This document shows, in pieces, positions 1-6,502 of a stretch of 10,963 bases of DNA. The stretch comes from Bacillota bacterium (lineage in GTDB: Bacteria; Bacillota; Clostridia; Christensenellales; CAG-138), in assembly GCA_023435855.1 (NCBI GenBank), contig JAEZLG010000257.1, forward strand, positions 1-10,963. Direction: 5' to 3'. A program made the position numbers and the translations under genes. The notes under the pieces are model-generated. The model had not been told where the DNA came from. It worked only from the letters and a program-made list of their open reading frames with translations, and searched no databases. The first letter of the stretch is position 1, and every line of letters begins with the position of its first letter.

Positions 1-72
1 GCCTGATCCCAACGCAACGCCTGATCCCAACGCAACGCCTGATCCCAACGCAACACCCAATCCCGAAGCTAC
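1..72 (+). repeat. 18-bp tandem repeat coding for PDPNAT
   Basis: Three exact copies of gcctgatcccaacgcaac occupy 1-18, 19-36 and 37-54. A fourth, diverged copy (acccaatcccgaagctac) follows at 55-72. The unit is a multiple of three and sits in frame inside the anti-sigma factor gene, so each copy adds one PDPNAT hexapeptide to an extracellular linker. The array touches the window edge and probably continues upstream. Confidence 0.95.
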
Positions 73-541
73 ACCGCCTAGCGAAGATGATGGTGAAGGA
101 ATTGATATAGTAGTTATCAGCGTAGGATATGAGCGGGTGCAGGAGGCAAGGGCACTTGGCGTAACCCCCGGAAAACTTAATCTGGTGCAAAAACTGCAGG
201 CAAGCACTGCGGATGAATCAGATTATGCTACGGAAGAGTGGATAAATAAATCTGTGCAGCAGATTCAAGCTGAAACGAAGGCGAACAGGAAGGCCAACAA
301 AGCCGGACTCCCGGCTGAAACACCGGCGCTTGAAGAAGACGGCACATCCGTGAATGAAACCGAGAATGAAGCTGATGATAGTTCGGTAACTACGCAAACC
401 GAACAAGATAAGAAGAAAAATAATGGCAACGGAAATAACAACGGATCCGGCAACAATTCCGGAAAAGCTAAAGGGAAATCCGGCGGAAATTCCAACGGAA
501 ATTCGAACGGGAATAACGGAAACCCCAAAGGCAAAAAATAA
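2..541 (+). CDS. RsgI-like anti-sigma factor, C-terminal part (5' end outside window)
   Basis: The reading frame is open from base 2 to a TAA at 539-541 and has no start inside the window, so this is the last 179 residues of a longer protein. It opens with three PDPNAT units and a degenerate fourth (PNPEAT), an acidic linker, then a short folded segment (visible residues about 34-100) with ERVQEARALGVTPGKLNLVQ and a following EEW. That ARxLGxTPGKLNL pattern is what I know from the extracytoplasmic C-terminal region of RsgI-family anti-sigma-I factors, whose N-terminal cytoplasmic domain binds a SigI-type sigma factor and is linked by one membrane helix to an outside sensor. The N-terminal domain and helix would lie upstream and cannot be seen. 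The last 50 residues are a disordered Asn/Gly/Lys-rich tail. An internal ATG-less frame starting near 137 is only part of this gene. The family call is from motif memory. Confidence 0.72.
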   Translation, partial: PDPNATPDPNATPDPNATPNPEATPPSEDDGEGIDIVVISVGYERVQEARALGVTPGKLNLVQKLQASTADESDYATEEWINKSVQQIQAETKANRKANKAGLPAETPALEEDGTSVNETENEADDSSVTTQTEQDKKKNNGNGNNNGSGNNSGKAKGKSGGNSNGNSNGNNGNPKGKK

Positions 542-578
542 CTGAAAAGCAACCTGTGAAGGGTATTTACCACAAACT

Positions 579-624
579 AAAGACTGCATCAAAGGATTAA
601 ACCTTTCGTGCAGTCTTTGTTTTT
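579..624 (+). terminator. Rho-independent terminator after the RsgI-like gene
   Basis: A 10-bp perfect outer stem (AAAGACTGCA at 579-588 with TGCAGTCTTT at 609-618) encloses a second short pairing (AAAGG at 591-595 with CCTTT at 602-606). A run of T (GTTTTT, 619-624) follows. It lies 38 bases after the stop codon and separates this gene from the acetyltransferase. Confidence 0.9.
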
Positions 625-652
625 AACTTATACTTTACACCTCAACACCGTA

Positions 653-681
653 TTGGAAAAATGATAAACGCAGTGTATCAT
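653..681 (+). promoter_or_regulatory. Sigma-A-like promoter of the GNAT gene
   Basis: TTGGAA at 653-658 (4 of 6 matches to the -35 consensus) and TATCAT at 676-681 (5 of 6 to the -10 consensus) are separated by exactly 17 bases. The expected transcription start is near 688. That supports translation from the ATG at 714 rather than from the in-frame TTG at 681. Confidence 0.6.
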
Positions 682-713
682 TGCTTTATAAATCACAAGA
701 AGGCGGTGACTTT

Positions 714-1154
714 ATGGAAATAAGAAAAATGTCAATTGATGATTATGAAGAAGTATACAAGTTGTGGATAGCAACGCCGGGAATGGGATTAAATGATATA
801 GATGATTCTAGAGAAGGCATTGATCAATATCTCAAGAGAAACCCGAATACATGCTTTGTTGCAATAGAATCCGGCAAAATTGCAGGCGTTATTTTGTCCG
901 GGCATGATGGCAGGCGCGGCTATATACACCACACAGCAGTTTCGATTGCGCACAGAAACAAAGGCATCGGCTCACTTTTGGTTGACAATACATTAAAGGC
1001 TTTGAAATCCGAGGGTATTCATAAGGTTGCGCTTGTTGTATTTCGCACGAATGAGATTGGCAATACATTTTGGGAATATAAAGGGTTCAGCGAGAGATTG
1101 GATTTGGTTTACAGAAATATACCCCTAAAAGAACTAAAAAGGATTGATACATAG
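714..1154 (+). CDS. GNAT family N-acetyltransferase
   Basis: 146 residues, a typical single-domain GNAT, cytoplasmic, predicted to move an acetyl group from acetyl-CoA to an amine. The acetyl-CoA pyrophosphate loop is clear: RNKGIG at residues 81-86 after the beta-strand IHHTAVSI, followed by the helix SLLVDNTLKALKSEG. The C-terminal half has the usual beta-strand and FWEYKGF motif (119-125). The segment around GHDGRRGY and the overall length resemble E. coli YpeA, an uncharacterised GNAT, so the substrate cannot be named. The ATG at 714 was chosen because aaggcggtga lies just upstream and because the in-frame TTG at 681 overlaps the -10 box. The gene is more AT-rich than alaS downstream. It may be read together with the next gene, 117 bases on, since no terminator is visible between them. 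Confidence 0.88.
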   Translation: MEIRKMSIDDYEEVYKLWIATPGMGLNDIDDSREGIDQYLKRNPNTCFVAIESGKIAGVILSGHDGRRGYIHHTAVSIAHRNKGIGSLLVDNTLKALKSEGIHKVALVVFRTNEIGNTFWEYKGFSERLDLVYRNIPLKELKRIDT

Positions 1155-1271
1155 ATTTCGGATTTGCATAGTGCATGTTTCGCTTTTGCTGATAACGGTA
1201 TAGGAAAAATTGCGTCACGGTGGATTATATAGATACGGAGCATATATCAAAATTAAGGTGGGGCACAGCTT

Positions 1272-1895
1272 ATGAAATCGGGAATCATTGCAAAAGGAAT
1301 GTGGGTGGTTTTTTCACCAAGTTTTCGCAAACATCTTCAGCTGCTCGGCAGCGCGCCGGATGAACGCAGCGAACTCATGAAAAAAGCAAAACGAATATAT
1401 TATGGGATTGTCAGCAAAATTCCCGAGTATGGGAAAAACGATATACTATTTACCACAATTCTAAGCGCAGCTATGTTGGCATCGGTTTATATTTGTATGG
1501 ACAAGAAACCTTCGGTTGGGGAGCTGACTTCCTATTATGAAGCGGCTAATAATGACAGCATTGTGATGCAGATTATTCTGAAGCGCACAAACATTTTTTC
1601 AGAGGAATATCAAAAAAAGCTGATAGCTGATGCGAAAAAAAGCCAACATGCAACAAATCCCTATACTTGGAGATTTAAGTTCTTAGCCGGCGCGACACCG
1701 GATAGTTATGCTATGTTATTTGACAAATGCGGAATCTATAATCTTATGAAGGACTTGGGCATATCTGAAATCACGCCTGCAATGTGCGCCTATGATTATG
1801 GTATGGCCAAAATCACAAATACCGTTTTCATGAGGGAATATACACTGGCGAGCGGCGGCGCTGTTTGTGATTGTCATTATCAAAAGAAGAATTAA
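1272..1895 (+). CDS. L-2-amino-thiazoline-4-carboxylic acid hydrolase family protein
   Basis: 207 residues, about the usual size for the family, with a good ribosome site (aaggtgggg at 1255-1263) before the ATG. The C-terminal third carries the family signature as I remember it: ITPAMCAYDYGMAK (167-180), then TLASGGAVCDCHY (191-203), giving conserved Cys172, Asp175, Cys199, Asp200 and His202; Cys153 lies in a preceding CGIY. The named member, Pseudomonas AtcB, opens the thiazoline ring of L-2-amino-thiazoline-4-carboxylate to give N-carbamoyl-L-cysteine. Most relatives in Clostridia are only annotated by homology, often next to acetyltransferases or regulators, so cysteine-related chemistry is not proven here. 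There is no signal peptide; residues 59-74 are hydrophobic but look like a buried helix. No terminator is visible before the converging gene. Confidence 0.75.
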   Translation: MKSGIIAKGMWVVFSPSFRKHLQLLGSAPDERSELMKKAKRIYYGIVSKIPEYGKNDILFTTILSAAMLASVYICMDKKPSVGELTSYYEAANNDSIVMQIILKRTNIFSEEYQKKLIADAKKSQHATNPYTWRFKFLAGATPDSYAMLFDKCGIYNLMKDLGISEITPAMCAYDYGMAKITNTVFMREYTLASGGAVCDCHYQKKN

Positions 1896-1928
1896 TGTGC
1901 TTTGATTCCTGCAGCAAGCGCTGTGGCC

Positions 1929-2834
1929 CTACAGCCCGTGTTCCCGGTAAAGCGCTAAGAGGCTTCCGTCAGCTTTCATTTCGCTGAGCATGAGGTTGAA
2001 AAGCTGTATGAAAGCGGGGGAATCTGTAGAAACGGCCATGGCGTATTCCACGTTACCAAGCACTGCAGGAGAAACGGAAAACGTATAACTTTCACGATAC
2101 ATATTCATGTAGAGATCTGTCATCACGGCTGCGCCGATTGTGCCGTTTTGGAGTGCCGTGAGTAGATCGTCGTAGGATGCAAATGTTTTTATCGCAATAC
2201 CGTCGCTCGGATGCGCCTCAACATACGCTGTAAGAAGCTTTTGACCTGCGGAGGGCAGTTTGTCGCCGGAGGAGGAACTCATCCACGGGGAGGCTTGTAT
2301 GCAGCCTACGGTGATGTTGTGGATGGGGTCAGACTCCATACCCTCTCTCACTAAAAAACGCGCGGGTTCCTGATAATAGGCATCGGAATACAGGTACTTA
2401 GGGGAGGCGTCTTTTTCTAAAAGCGCAATTGCAGCATCTATGGATGCATCATCCAGGCGCGCGCCTGCGGTTGCGCTCGATACGGTTACGAGCTTGACGG
2501 CGCTTTCGCCGGGCAGATGGGGCAGCATGCGTTTGGCTAAAAGTTGCGCGAGCGCTACCTCAATACCCTCGCCGTCGTCGCTAAGCTTCGGAACATCCTC
2601 GCGGATGCCCACGCGTAATATGCCGCGATCCTCTACGCTTTGAATCTCCAAACTCGACATCAGCTGCGGTTCGGGGCGTGACACAACAATCAGCACGATG
2701 ATAAGCGCAAGGATACCCGCACCGATCAATATCGTGCGCCAAAGCATGCCTTCGTCACCCACGAGCGTAATGCGTTTATGCCGCGCGGGGGGCTTTATTT
2801 TCACGCGTGGTGGCCGTCTCGTTCTCATGTACAT
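1929..2834 (-). CDS. Membrane-anchored solute-binding protein family 3 domain protein
   Basis: 301 residues. A basic N-terminus (residues 1-32, many Arg/Lys) is followed by one hydrophobic helix (about 33-51, ILIGAGILALIIVLIVV) and then a periplasmic-binding-protein-like domain (about 62-300). The domain begins with the typical VEDRGILRVGIREDVPKLS and contains LYSDAYYQEPARFLVR and AVMTD, as in amino-acid-binding SBP_bac_3 proteins. There is no lipobox cysteine, so it is held by an uncleaved signal anchor, outside the cell. No ABC permease or ATPase gene is nearby, so it may be a sensor or an orphan binding protein. Start choice: an in-frame TTG exists at 2873, but it overlaps the alaS promoter; ATG at 2834 or 2828 is likelier, with aaggggg about 14 bases upstream, a somewhat long spacing. 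Confidence 0.78.
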   Translation of the reverse strand: MYMRTRRPPRVKIKPPARHKRITLVGDEGMLWRTILIGAGILALIIVLIVVSRPEPQLMSSLEIQSVEDRGILRVGIREDVPKLSDDGEGIEVALAQLLAKRMLPHLPGESAVKLVTVSSATAGARLDDASIDAAIALLEKDASPKYLYSDAYYQEPARFLVREGMESDPIHNITVGCIQASPWMSSSSGDKLPSAGQKLLTAYVEAHPSDGIAIKTFASYDDLLTALQNGTIGAAVMTDLYMNMYRESYTFSVSPAVLGNVEYAMAVSTDSPAFIQLFNLMLSEMKADGSLLALYREHGL

Positions 2835-2858
2835 GATTATCGCCCAAGCCCCCTTGCG

Positions 2859-2888
2859 TTGACAAGTAAACAAGAATCAGCGTATAAT
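2859..2888 (+). promoter_or_regulatory. Consensus sigma-A promoter of alaS
   Basis: TTGACA at 2859-2864 and TATAAT at 2883-2888 match both consensus hexamers at every base, with an 18-base spacer. The expected start of the RNA is near 2895, giving a leader of about 53 bases before the alaS ATG at 2948. The leader holds a small hairpin (GCCC 2916-2919 with GGGC 2925-2928) just before the ribosome site. It is too short for a T-box. Confidence 0.88.
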
Positions 2889-2947
2889 GAAAAGCCGATT
2901 ACCGGATGAAAAACAGCCCATTTAGGGCATACAGAGGGTCATTGCAT

Positions 2948-4738
2948 ATGAGAAATTTAACGTCCGCCGAGCTTCGTGAAATGTATCTTGCCTTCTTTAA
3001 GAGCAAGGGACATGCCGTTATTCCTTCCGCGTCGCTCATCCCCGAAAACGATCCGACGGTACTGTTCACCACCGCAGGCATGCATCCGCTTGTCCCATAT
3101 CTCATGGGGGCTACGCACCCCGCCGGCAAGCGCCTTGTGGACGTGCAAAAATGCGTGCGCACCGGCGATATCGATGAGGTCGGGGACGCATCCCATCTCA
3201 CCTTTTTTGAGATGTTGGGCAATTGGTCGCTCGGCGACTACTTTAAAAAAGAAAGCATCGCTTTTTCATGGGAGTTTTTGACCGATGAGAAATATCTCGG
3301 CATCCCCAAGGATAAGCTATATTTCACCTGTTTTGCAGGCGACGCCGATGCGCCGCGTGACACCGTAGCGCACGACTGTTGGATGGAGCATGGTGTAGAG
3401 GATAGCCACATCTTCTACCTAGAAAAGCGCTATAACTGGTGGGGACCTGCCGGAATGACCGGCCCCTGCGGACCCGATACCGAGATTTTTTACGACACGG
3501 GTAAAGAAAAATGCTCACAAGGCTGCAATCCTTCCTGTTCGTGCGGCAAGTATCTCGAAATTTGGAACAACGTGTTCATGGAATATAACAAGGTAGGCGA
3601 AGGCCAATTCGTACCGTTAAAGCAGAAAAATGTGGATACGGGCATGGGCCTTGAGCGAACCGTCGCTACCTTGCAAGGTGCTGAGAGCACATACGATATC
3701 GATGCTTTTGTGCCTATTCTTGCGGCGATTTCCCGTTTAAGCGGCAAAAACTATAAAGACAGCCCCGAGACTGTGAGGGCGTTTCGCATCGTTGCAGATC
3801 ATATCCGCTGCGCAACCTTCATGTTGGGCGACCCACGCGGTATCACGCCCTCTAACATCGATCAGGGCTATATCTTAAGGCGTCTGATCCGCCGCGCCAT
3901 CCGTTACGCGATGCAGCTTGGCATGCCCGAAAACAACCTCAGCGTCGTGGCGGAGGCGATTATTGCGCAGTACGGCGGCTTCTATACGGAGCTTTTAGAC
4001 AACAAGCAGAAGATTCTCGAAGAGCTTTCCCGCGAAGAAGTCCGCTTCCAGCGCACGCTCAAAAACGGCATGCGGGAATTTGAACGCGAAAAAGCGCGCT
4101 TTTCGGACGGTCGCATCGACGGGCCGAGCGCTTTCCGCTTATACGACACCTTCGGCTTCCCCATCGAGTTTACGGAGGAGATGGCGAAGGAAAACGGTCT
4201 CACCGTAGACGTTGAGGGCTTCCATAAGGCGTTTGAAGAGCACCAGCTTAAATCGCAGGCGGGCGCCGAGCAGCGCTTCAAGGGCGGACTTGCCGATACA
4301 GGCGAGCAGACCGCAAGGCTCCATACAGCAACACATCTGCTGCAGGCAGCACTTCGGGATGTGCTCGGTACGGGCGTTATGCAGCGCGGCTCCAACATCA
4401 CCGCCGAACGTTTGCGCTTTGATTTCAGCTTTGAGCGTAAGATGACCGATGAGGAAGTCAAAGAGGTGGAGCGTCTTGTCAATGTTGCCATTGATGCCGA
4501 TGTTCCGGTTGTCTGCGAGGAAATGAGCGTGGACGAGGCTAAGGGCTCCGGCGCTATAGGACTATTCGGTGACAAATACGGCGAACGCGTAAAGGTGTAT
4601 TCCATGCCCGGTTTCAGCAAGGAAATCTGCGGCGGACCGCACGCGAGCCATACCGGTGAGCTCGGCAAATTCATCATCAAAAAAGAAGAAGCCTCAAGTG
4701 CAGGCGTACGCCGCATCAAGGCAGTCTTGGAAAACTGA
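2948..4738 (+). CDS. alaS: Alanine--tRNA ligase, compact form
   Basis: 596 residues, against about 870 for the usual bacterial enzyme. It charges tRNA-Ala with alanine in the cytoplasm. The class II catalytic domain (about 1-245) shows FFEMLGNWSLGDYF (86-99, motif 2 region) and GMGLER (232-237, motif 3). It carries a four-cysteine cluster C189-C193-C197-C199 that may bind zinc. A tRNA-recognition helical domain follows (about 246-440). The editing site is present: HTATH (459-463) and CGGPH (561-565), the HxxxH and CxxxH metal ligands that clear Ser- and Gly-tRNA-Ala. The beta-barrel segment with FYAESGGQ normally preceding HxxxH is missing, and the protein stops right after GVRRIKAVLEN, so there is no C-Ala domain. 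The ATG at 2948 has GAGGG (2934-2938) nine bases upstream; an in-frame ATG at 2906 lacks such a site. Whether this is the only AlaRS in the genome is not visible. Confidence 0.93.
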   Translation: MRNLTSAELREMYLAFFKSKGHAVIPSASLIPENDPTVLFTTAGMHPLVPYLMGATHPAGKRLVDVQKCVRTGDIDEVGDASHLTFFEMLGNWSLGDYFKKESIAFSWEFLTDEKYLGIPKDKLYFTCFAGDADAPRDTVAHDCWMEHGVEDSHIFYLEKRYNWWGPAGMTGPCGPDTEIFYDTGKEKCSQGCNPSCSCGKYLEIWNNVFMEYNKVGEGQFVPLKQKNVDTGMGLERTVATLQGAESTYDIDAFVPILAAISRLSGKNYKDSPETVRAFRIVADHIRCATFMLGDPRGITPSNIDQGYILRRLIRRAIRYAMQLGMPENNLSVVAEAIIAQYGGFYTELLDNKQKILEELSREEVRFQRTLKNGMREFEREKARFSDGRIDGPSAFRLYDTFGFPIEFTEEMAKENGLTVDVEGFHKAFEEHQLKSQAGAEQRFKGGLADTGEQTARLHTATHLLQAALRDVLGTGVMQRGSNITAERLRFDFSFERKMTDEEVKEVERLVNVAIDADVPVVCEEMSVDEAKGSGAIGLFGDKYGERVKVYSMPGFSKEICGGPHASHTGELGKFIIKKEEASSAGVRRIKAVLEN

Positions 4739-4760
4739 CAAATAAGATAAAGTTTTATTG

Positions 4761-4792
4761 AAGCAAGTGATCTCAAATGTCACTTGCTTTGA
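4761..4792 (+). terminator. Hairpin after alaS, possible weak terminator
   Basis: AAGCAAGTGA (4761-4770) pairs perfectly with TCACTTGCTT (4780-4789) around a 9-base loop, 22 bases after the alaS stop. The T-run is only three bases long (4788-4790), so termination may be partial. An in-frame ATG at 4777 lies inside the hairpin and is therefore an unlikely start for the next gene. Confidence 0.6.
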
Positions 4793-4809
4793 TAAACATG
4801 GGGGGCGCT

Positions 4810-5556
4810 ATGAAAAAGCAGGGGGAGCTTTTCACGTATGATTGGCAGATCGACGGCGACGACGCGCTGTTTTGTGCCGATTTAGCATTGTACGATCATG
4901 CACCGGACCCTGTTTATAGCGTTTTATTGTACATAAACTGCGCCGCTAAAACTCCCGGTAAGGCTTTTGATAGCGGCATGGTGAAAAGGGCGGAGAACGT
5001 TTTAAAAAAGTGCCTGAAGGCAACAGCACCGCTGTACGCGGGGTATATACGCACGTTTGATGCCATACAGTTTTATTTCTATGCTTCTGAAGAAGAACAA
5101 CTTGAAGCGGTCGAAAAAATAGCCTTAAAGGAGCGCGTTCTTTACTGCCGCGCAGGTATGCAAAAAGAGCCGGAATGGCAAACATATTTTAGGCTGTTAT
5201 ACCCGGATGCTGCTAAACTTCAGACCGAGCAGAATCGCCATCATATTGCCCTATTAAAAAAGCACGGCGATAACCTCGCCGCACCCCGTCGCGTGCGCGT
5301 CCACCTGTTCTTTCCATCCGAGCCCATCGTGAATTACTTTTGCGACGAAGCGCTCAAGCTTGGTTTTGCTGTGGGGCAACAGGAATTTGTGCCCGAGTTT
5401 GAAAACCCTTATGGTGTAGCGCTCCATAGGATTTCGGCGCTTGATAAAAAGGAGCTTGATCACCTCACTACCGAGATTATTCATCTCGCAGAGGGCTTTG
5501 AGGGAATGCTCAAGGACTGGGATTGCCAGATCATCCCCAAAAAACCGGTATTCTGA
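4810..5556 (+). CDS. DUF695 and RraB-like two-domain protein
   Basis: 248 residues, soluble, no signal peptide. Residues about 5-133 resemble DUF695: a DWQIDGDDALFCADLAL start, then an AGYIRTFDAIQFYFYA strand pair. Residues about 137-245 resemble RraB, the E. coli regulator of ribonuclease E activity: RVRVHLFFPSEP, an acidic VPEFENP stretch, and a terminal helix ending EGFEGMLKDWDCQI, akin to the GG-YDGWE end of RraB. The two domains occur fused in other bacteria. Since many Bacillota lack a classical RNase E, a role in RNA decay is not to be assumed. The ATG at 4810 was chosen because GGGGGG (4800-4805) precedes it by four bases; ATG 4798 has no ribosome site, and ATG 4777 is in a hairpin. 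It follows alaS closely and may be partly co-transcribed. Confidence 0.68.
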   Translation: MKKQGELFTYDWQIDGDDALFCADLALYDHAPDPVYSVLLYINCAAKTPGKAFDSGMVKRAENVLKKCLKATAPLYAGYIRTFDAIQFYFYASEEEQLEAVEKIALKERVLYCRAGMQKEPEWQTYFRLLYPDAAKLQTEQNRHHIALLKKHGDNLAAPRRVRVHLFFPSEPIVNYFCDEALKLGFAVGQQEFVPEFENPYGVALHRISALDKKELDHLTTEIIHLAEGFEGMLKDWDCQIIPKKPVF

Positions 5557-5585
5557 TAACAATTTGAGAATTTGGTTATAGTCTA

Positions 5586-5615
5586 GCAGCGGGATGATTT
5601 CATCCCGCTGCATTT
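5586..5615. terminator. Bidirectional terminator between converging genes
   Basis: GCAGCGGGATGA (5586-5597) is followed after two bases by TCATCCCGCTGC (5600-5611), a 12-bp perfect inverted repeat whose innermost pairs must open to form the loop. ATTTT follows on the + strand. It sits between the DUF695-RraB gene (stop at 5556) and the GyrI-like gene read from the other strand (stop at 5655), so it can serve both, although the T-run favours the + direction. Confidence 0.88.
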
Positions 5616-5654
5616 TAAACGCATATCAGCAACCGATTGGTACGTAAGAGCAGG

Positions 5655-6380
5655 TTACTCTTCCGGTTCATCGGGAGGTTCCCTTAACGCTCCGTCTTTG
5701 TTTTTTTGCTTTTCCTCATCCCGCTTTTTTAAATACCTGTTGACGGCTACACCGGCCAATAAGCCTACCAAGCCGAATATAAGCGGTACCGAGTCCGCAC
5801 CGTTGAAGGCAGAACCTATGAACATAAACAGAAGCGCACACACCACCATGATAAAAACGTCGCGTGCGCGGTCGCTCGGCCGCGGCGGAGCCTTTTTATC
5901 GAGTTTTTTAACAGGTGCGTGCAGCTCACATATTTCGCTTTCGCCAAGCTTACTGTAGACTTCGACCTCCGCTGTGCCACGGTGGCCGTAACCGGAGCGG
6001 AAGAACCATTTTTCGTAGATTTCCGTCCAGCGGTTTCTAACCGCTTCAGGCGTAGCGCCTTCGCATTTAAATACGGCGAAAAGCCCGCCTTGAATTACGA
6101 TGACTTCCATGCCTTCGGGAGGTTCCGCATCCGTTTGCGTGCAGACGTAAAAATCGAATCCGACTTTTGAAAAATCCGCGCTCACACCCAAAATGGGAGA
6201 ACCGTTTGCAAAGCTTTCGAGCGTAAGAATGCGGCCGTCGTCGTGAAGCTCTTTCCAAAATGCAGCCGCGAGATCTTGCCGTTCCTGTATTTTGCCGCGT
6301 ATTTCACACTTAAAGCCCACGGCGCGAATGTCGGGCTTGTCGAGGAGCGTGTATTCGATTTCGCTTCGAAGCTTTTCCAA
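5655..6380 (-). CDS. GyrI-like/AraC effector-binding domain protein with two C-terminal membrane helices
   Basis: 241 residues. Residues 1-150 resemble the GyrI-like small-molecule-binding fold (AraC effector-binding or integron Cass2 type): YTLLDKPDIRAVGFKC at the start, LGVSADFSKVGFDFYVCTQT (64-83), GMEVIVIQGGLFAVFKCEG, then AVRNRWTEIYEKWFFRSGY. Here the fold is not joined to a DNA-binding domain. After a basic linker come two hydrophobic helices (about 174-193 and 198-214) and a charged tail, so the domain is probably held on the inner face of the membrane. The start is a TTG at 6378-6380, with a strong AGGAG site (6389-6393, minus strand) eight bases away; an ATG at 6385-6387 touches that site and is in another frame. 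Function is unknown; ligand sensing or sequestration at the membrane is an inference. Confidence 0.68.
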   Translation of the reverse strand: MEKLRSEIEYTLLDKPDIRAVGFKCEIRGKIQERQDLAAAFWKELHDDGRILTLESFANGSPILGVSADFSKVGFDFYVCTQTDAEPPEGMEVIVIQGGLFAVFKCEGATPEAVRNRWTEIYEKWFFRSGYGHRGTAEVEVYSKLGESEICELHAPVKKLDKKAPPRPSDRARDVFIMVVCALLFMFIGSAFNGADSVPLIFGLVGLLAGVAVNRYLKKRDEEKQKNKDGALREPPDEPEE

Positions 6381-6418
6381 ATTCGCATCTCCTTTTTTCG
6401 TAAGATGTGTTCGTGTTT

Positions 6419-6427
6419 ATTATAGCA
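6419..6427 (-). promoter_or_regulatory. Extended -10 promoter of the GyrI-like gene
   Basis: On the minus strand, TGCTATAAT (6427 down to 6419) is a perfect extended -10 element (TGnTATAAT). No good -35 hexamer stands upstream, as is usual for such promoters. A small inverted repeat, GCAC-aaca-GTGC (6425-6436), overlaps its upstream side and could be an operator, though its arms are only four bases. Confidence 0.65.
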
Positions 6428-6466
6428 CAACAGTGCGAAAATCGTAGCTTTTTGCGCATCGGAATA

Positions 6467-6495
6467 TTGAAAGAAAAAACGCGTCGTGATATGCT
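6467..6495 (+). promoter_or_regulatory. Promoter of the ATP-grasp operon, very close to the ATG
   Basis: TTGAAA at 6467-6472 and TATGCT at 6490-6495 are separated by 17 bases. TGA just before TATGCT makes it an extended -10. The predicted RNA start is near 6502, one base before the ATG at 6503, which would make a leaderless message. Confidence 0.5.
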
Positions 6496-6502
6496 AACAT
6501 GT

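Noticed and set aside
1..72. Repeats at the window start as a CRISPR array
   Set aside because: The 18-bp units are directly adjacent with no spacers and stay in the reading frame of a protein linker.
218..592. Two minus-strand open frames opposite the RsgI-like gene
   Set aside because: They mirror the Asn/Gly-rich tail as Phe/Pro/Leu-rich runs, and one extends through the terminator. They show no family features.
1896..1928. Terminator between the converging hydrolase and solute-binding genes
   Set aside because: Only a 4-bp CAGC/GCTG pairing and no T-run were seen.
2906..2947. N-terminal extension of alaS from the ATG at 2906
   Set aside because: It has no ribosome site, starts only about 11 bases from the predicted RNA start, and adds 14 residues not seen in AlaRS. 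The ATG at 2948 has a good site and fits the family's N-terminus.
2895..2947. T-box or other riboswitch in front of alaS
   Set aside because: Only about 53 bases of leader exist, with one 4-bp hairpin. No T-box motif or specifier stem is visible.
3982..4776. 264-codon open frame on the minus strand across the 3' half of alaS
   Set aside because: It is rich in Ser/Arg/Pro with no recognisable motif, lies wholly opposite the well-supported synthetase frame, and has no ribosome site. It is a shadow of codon bias.
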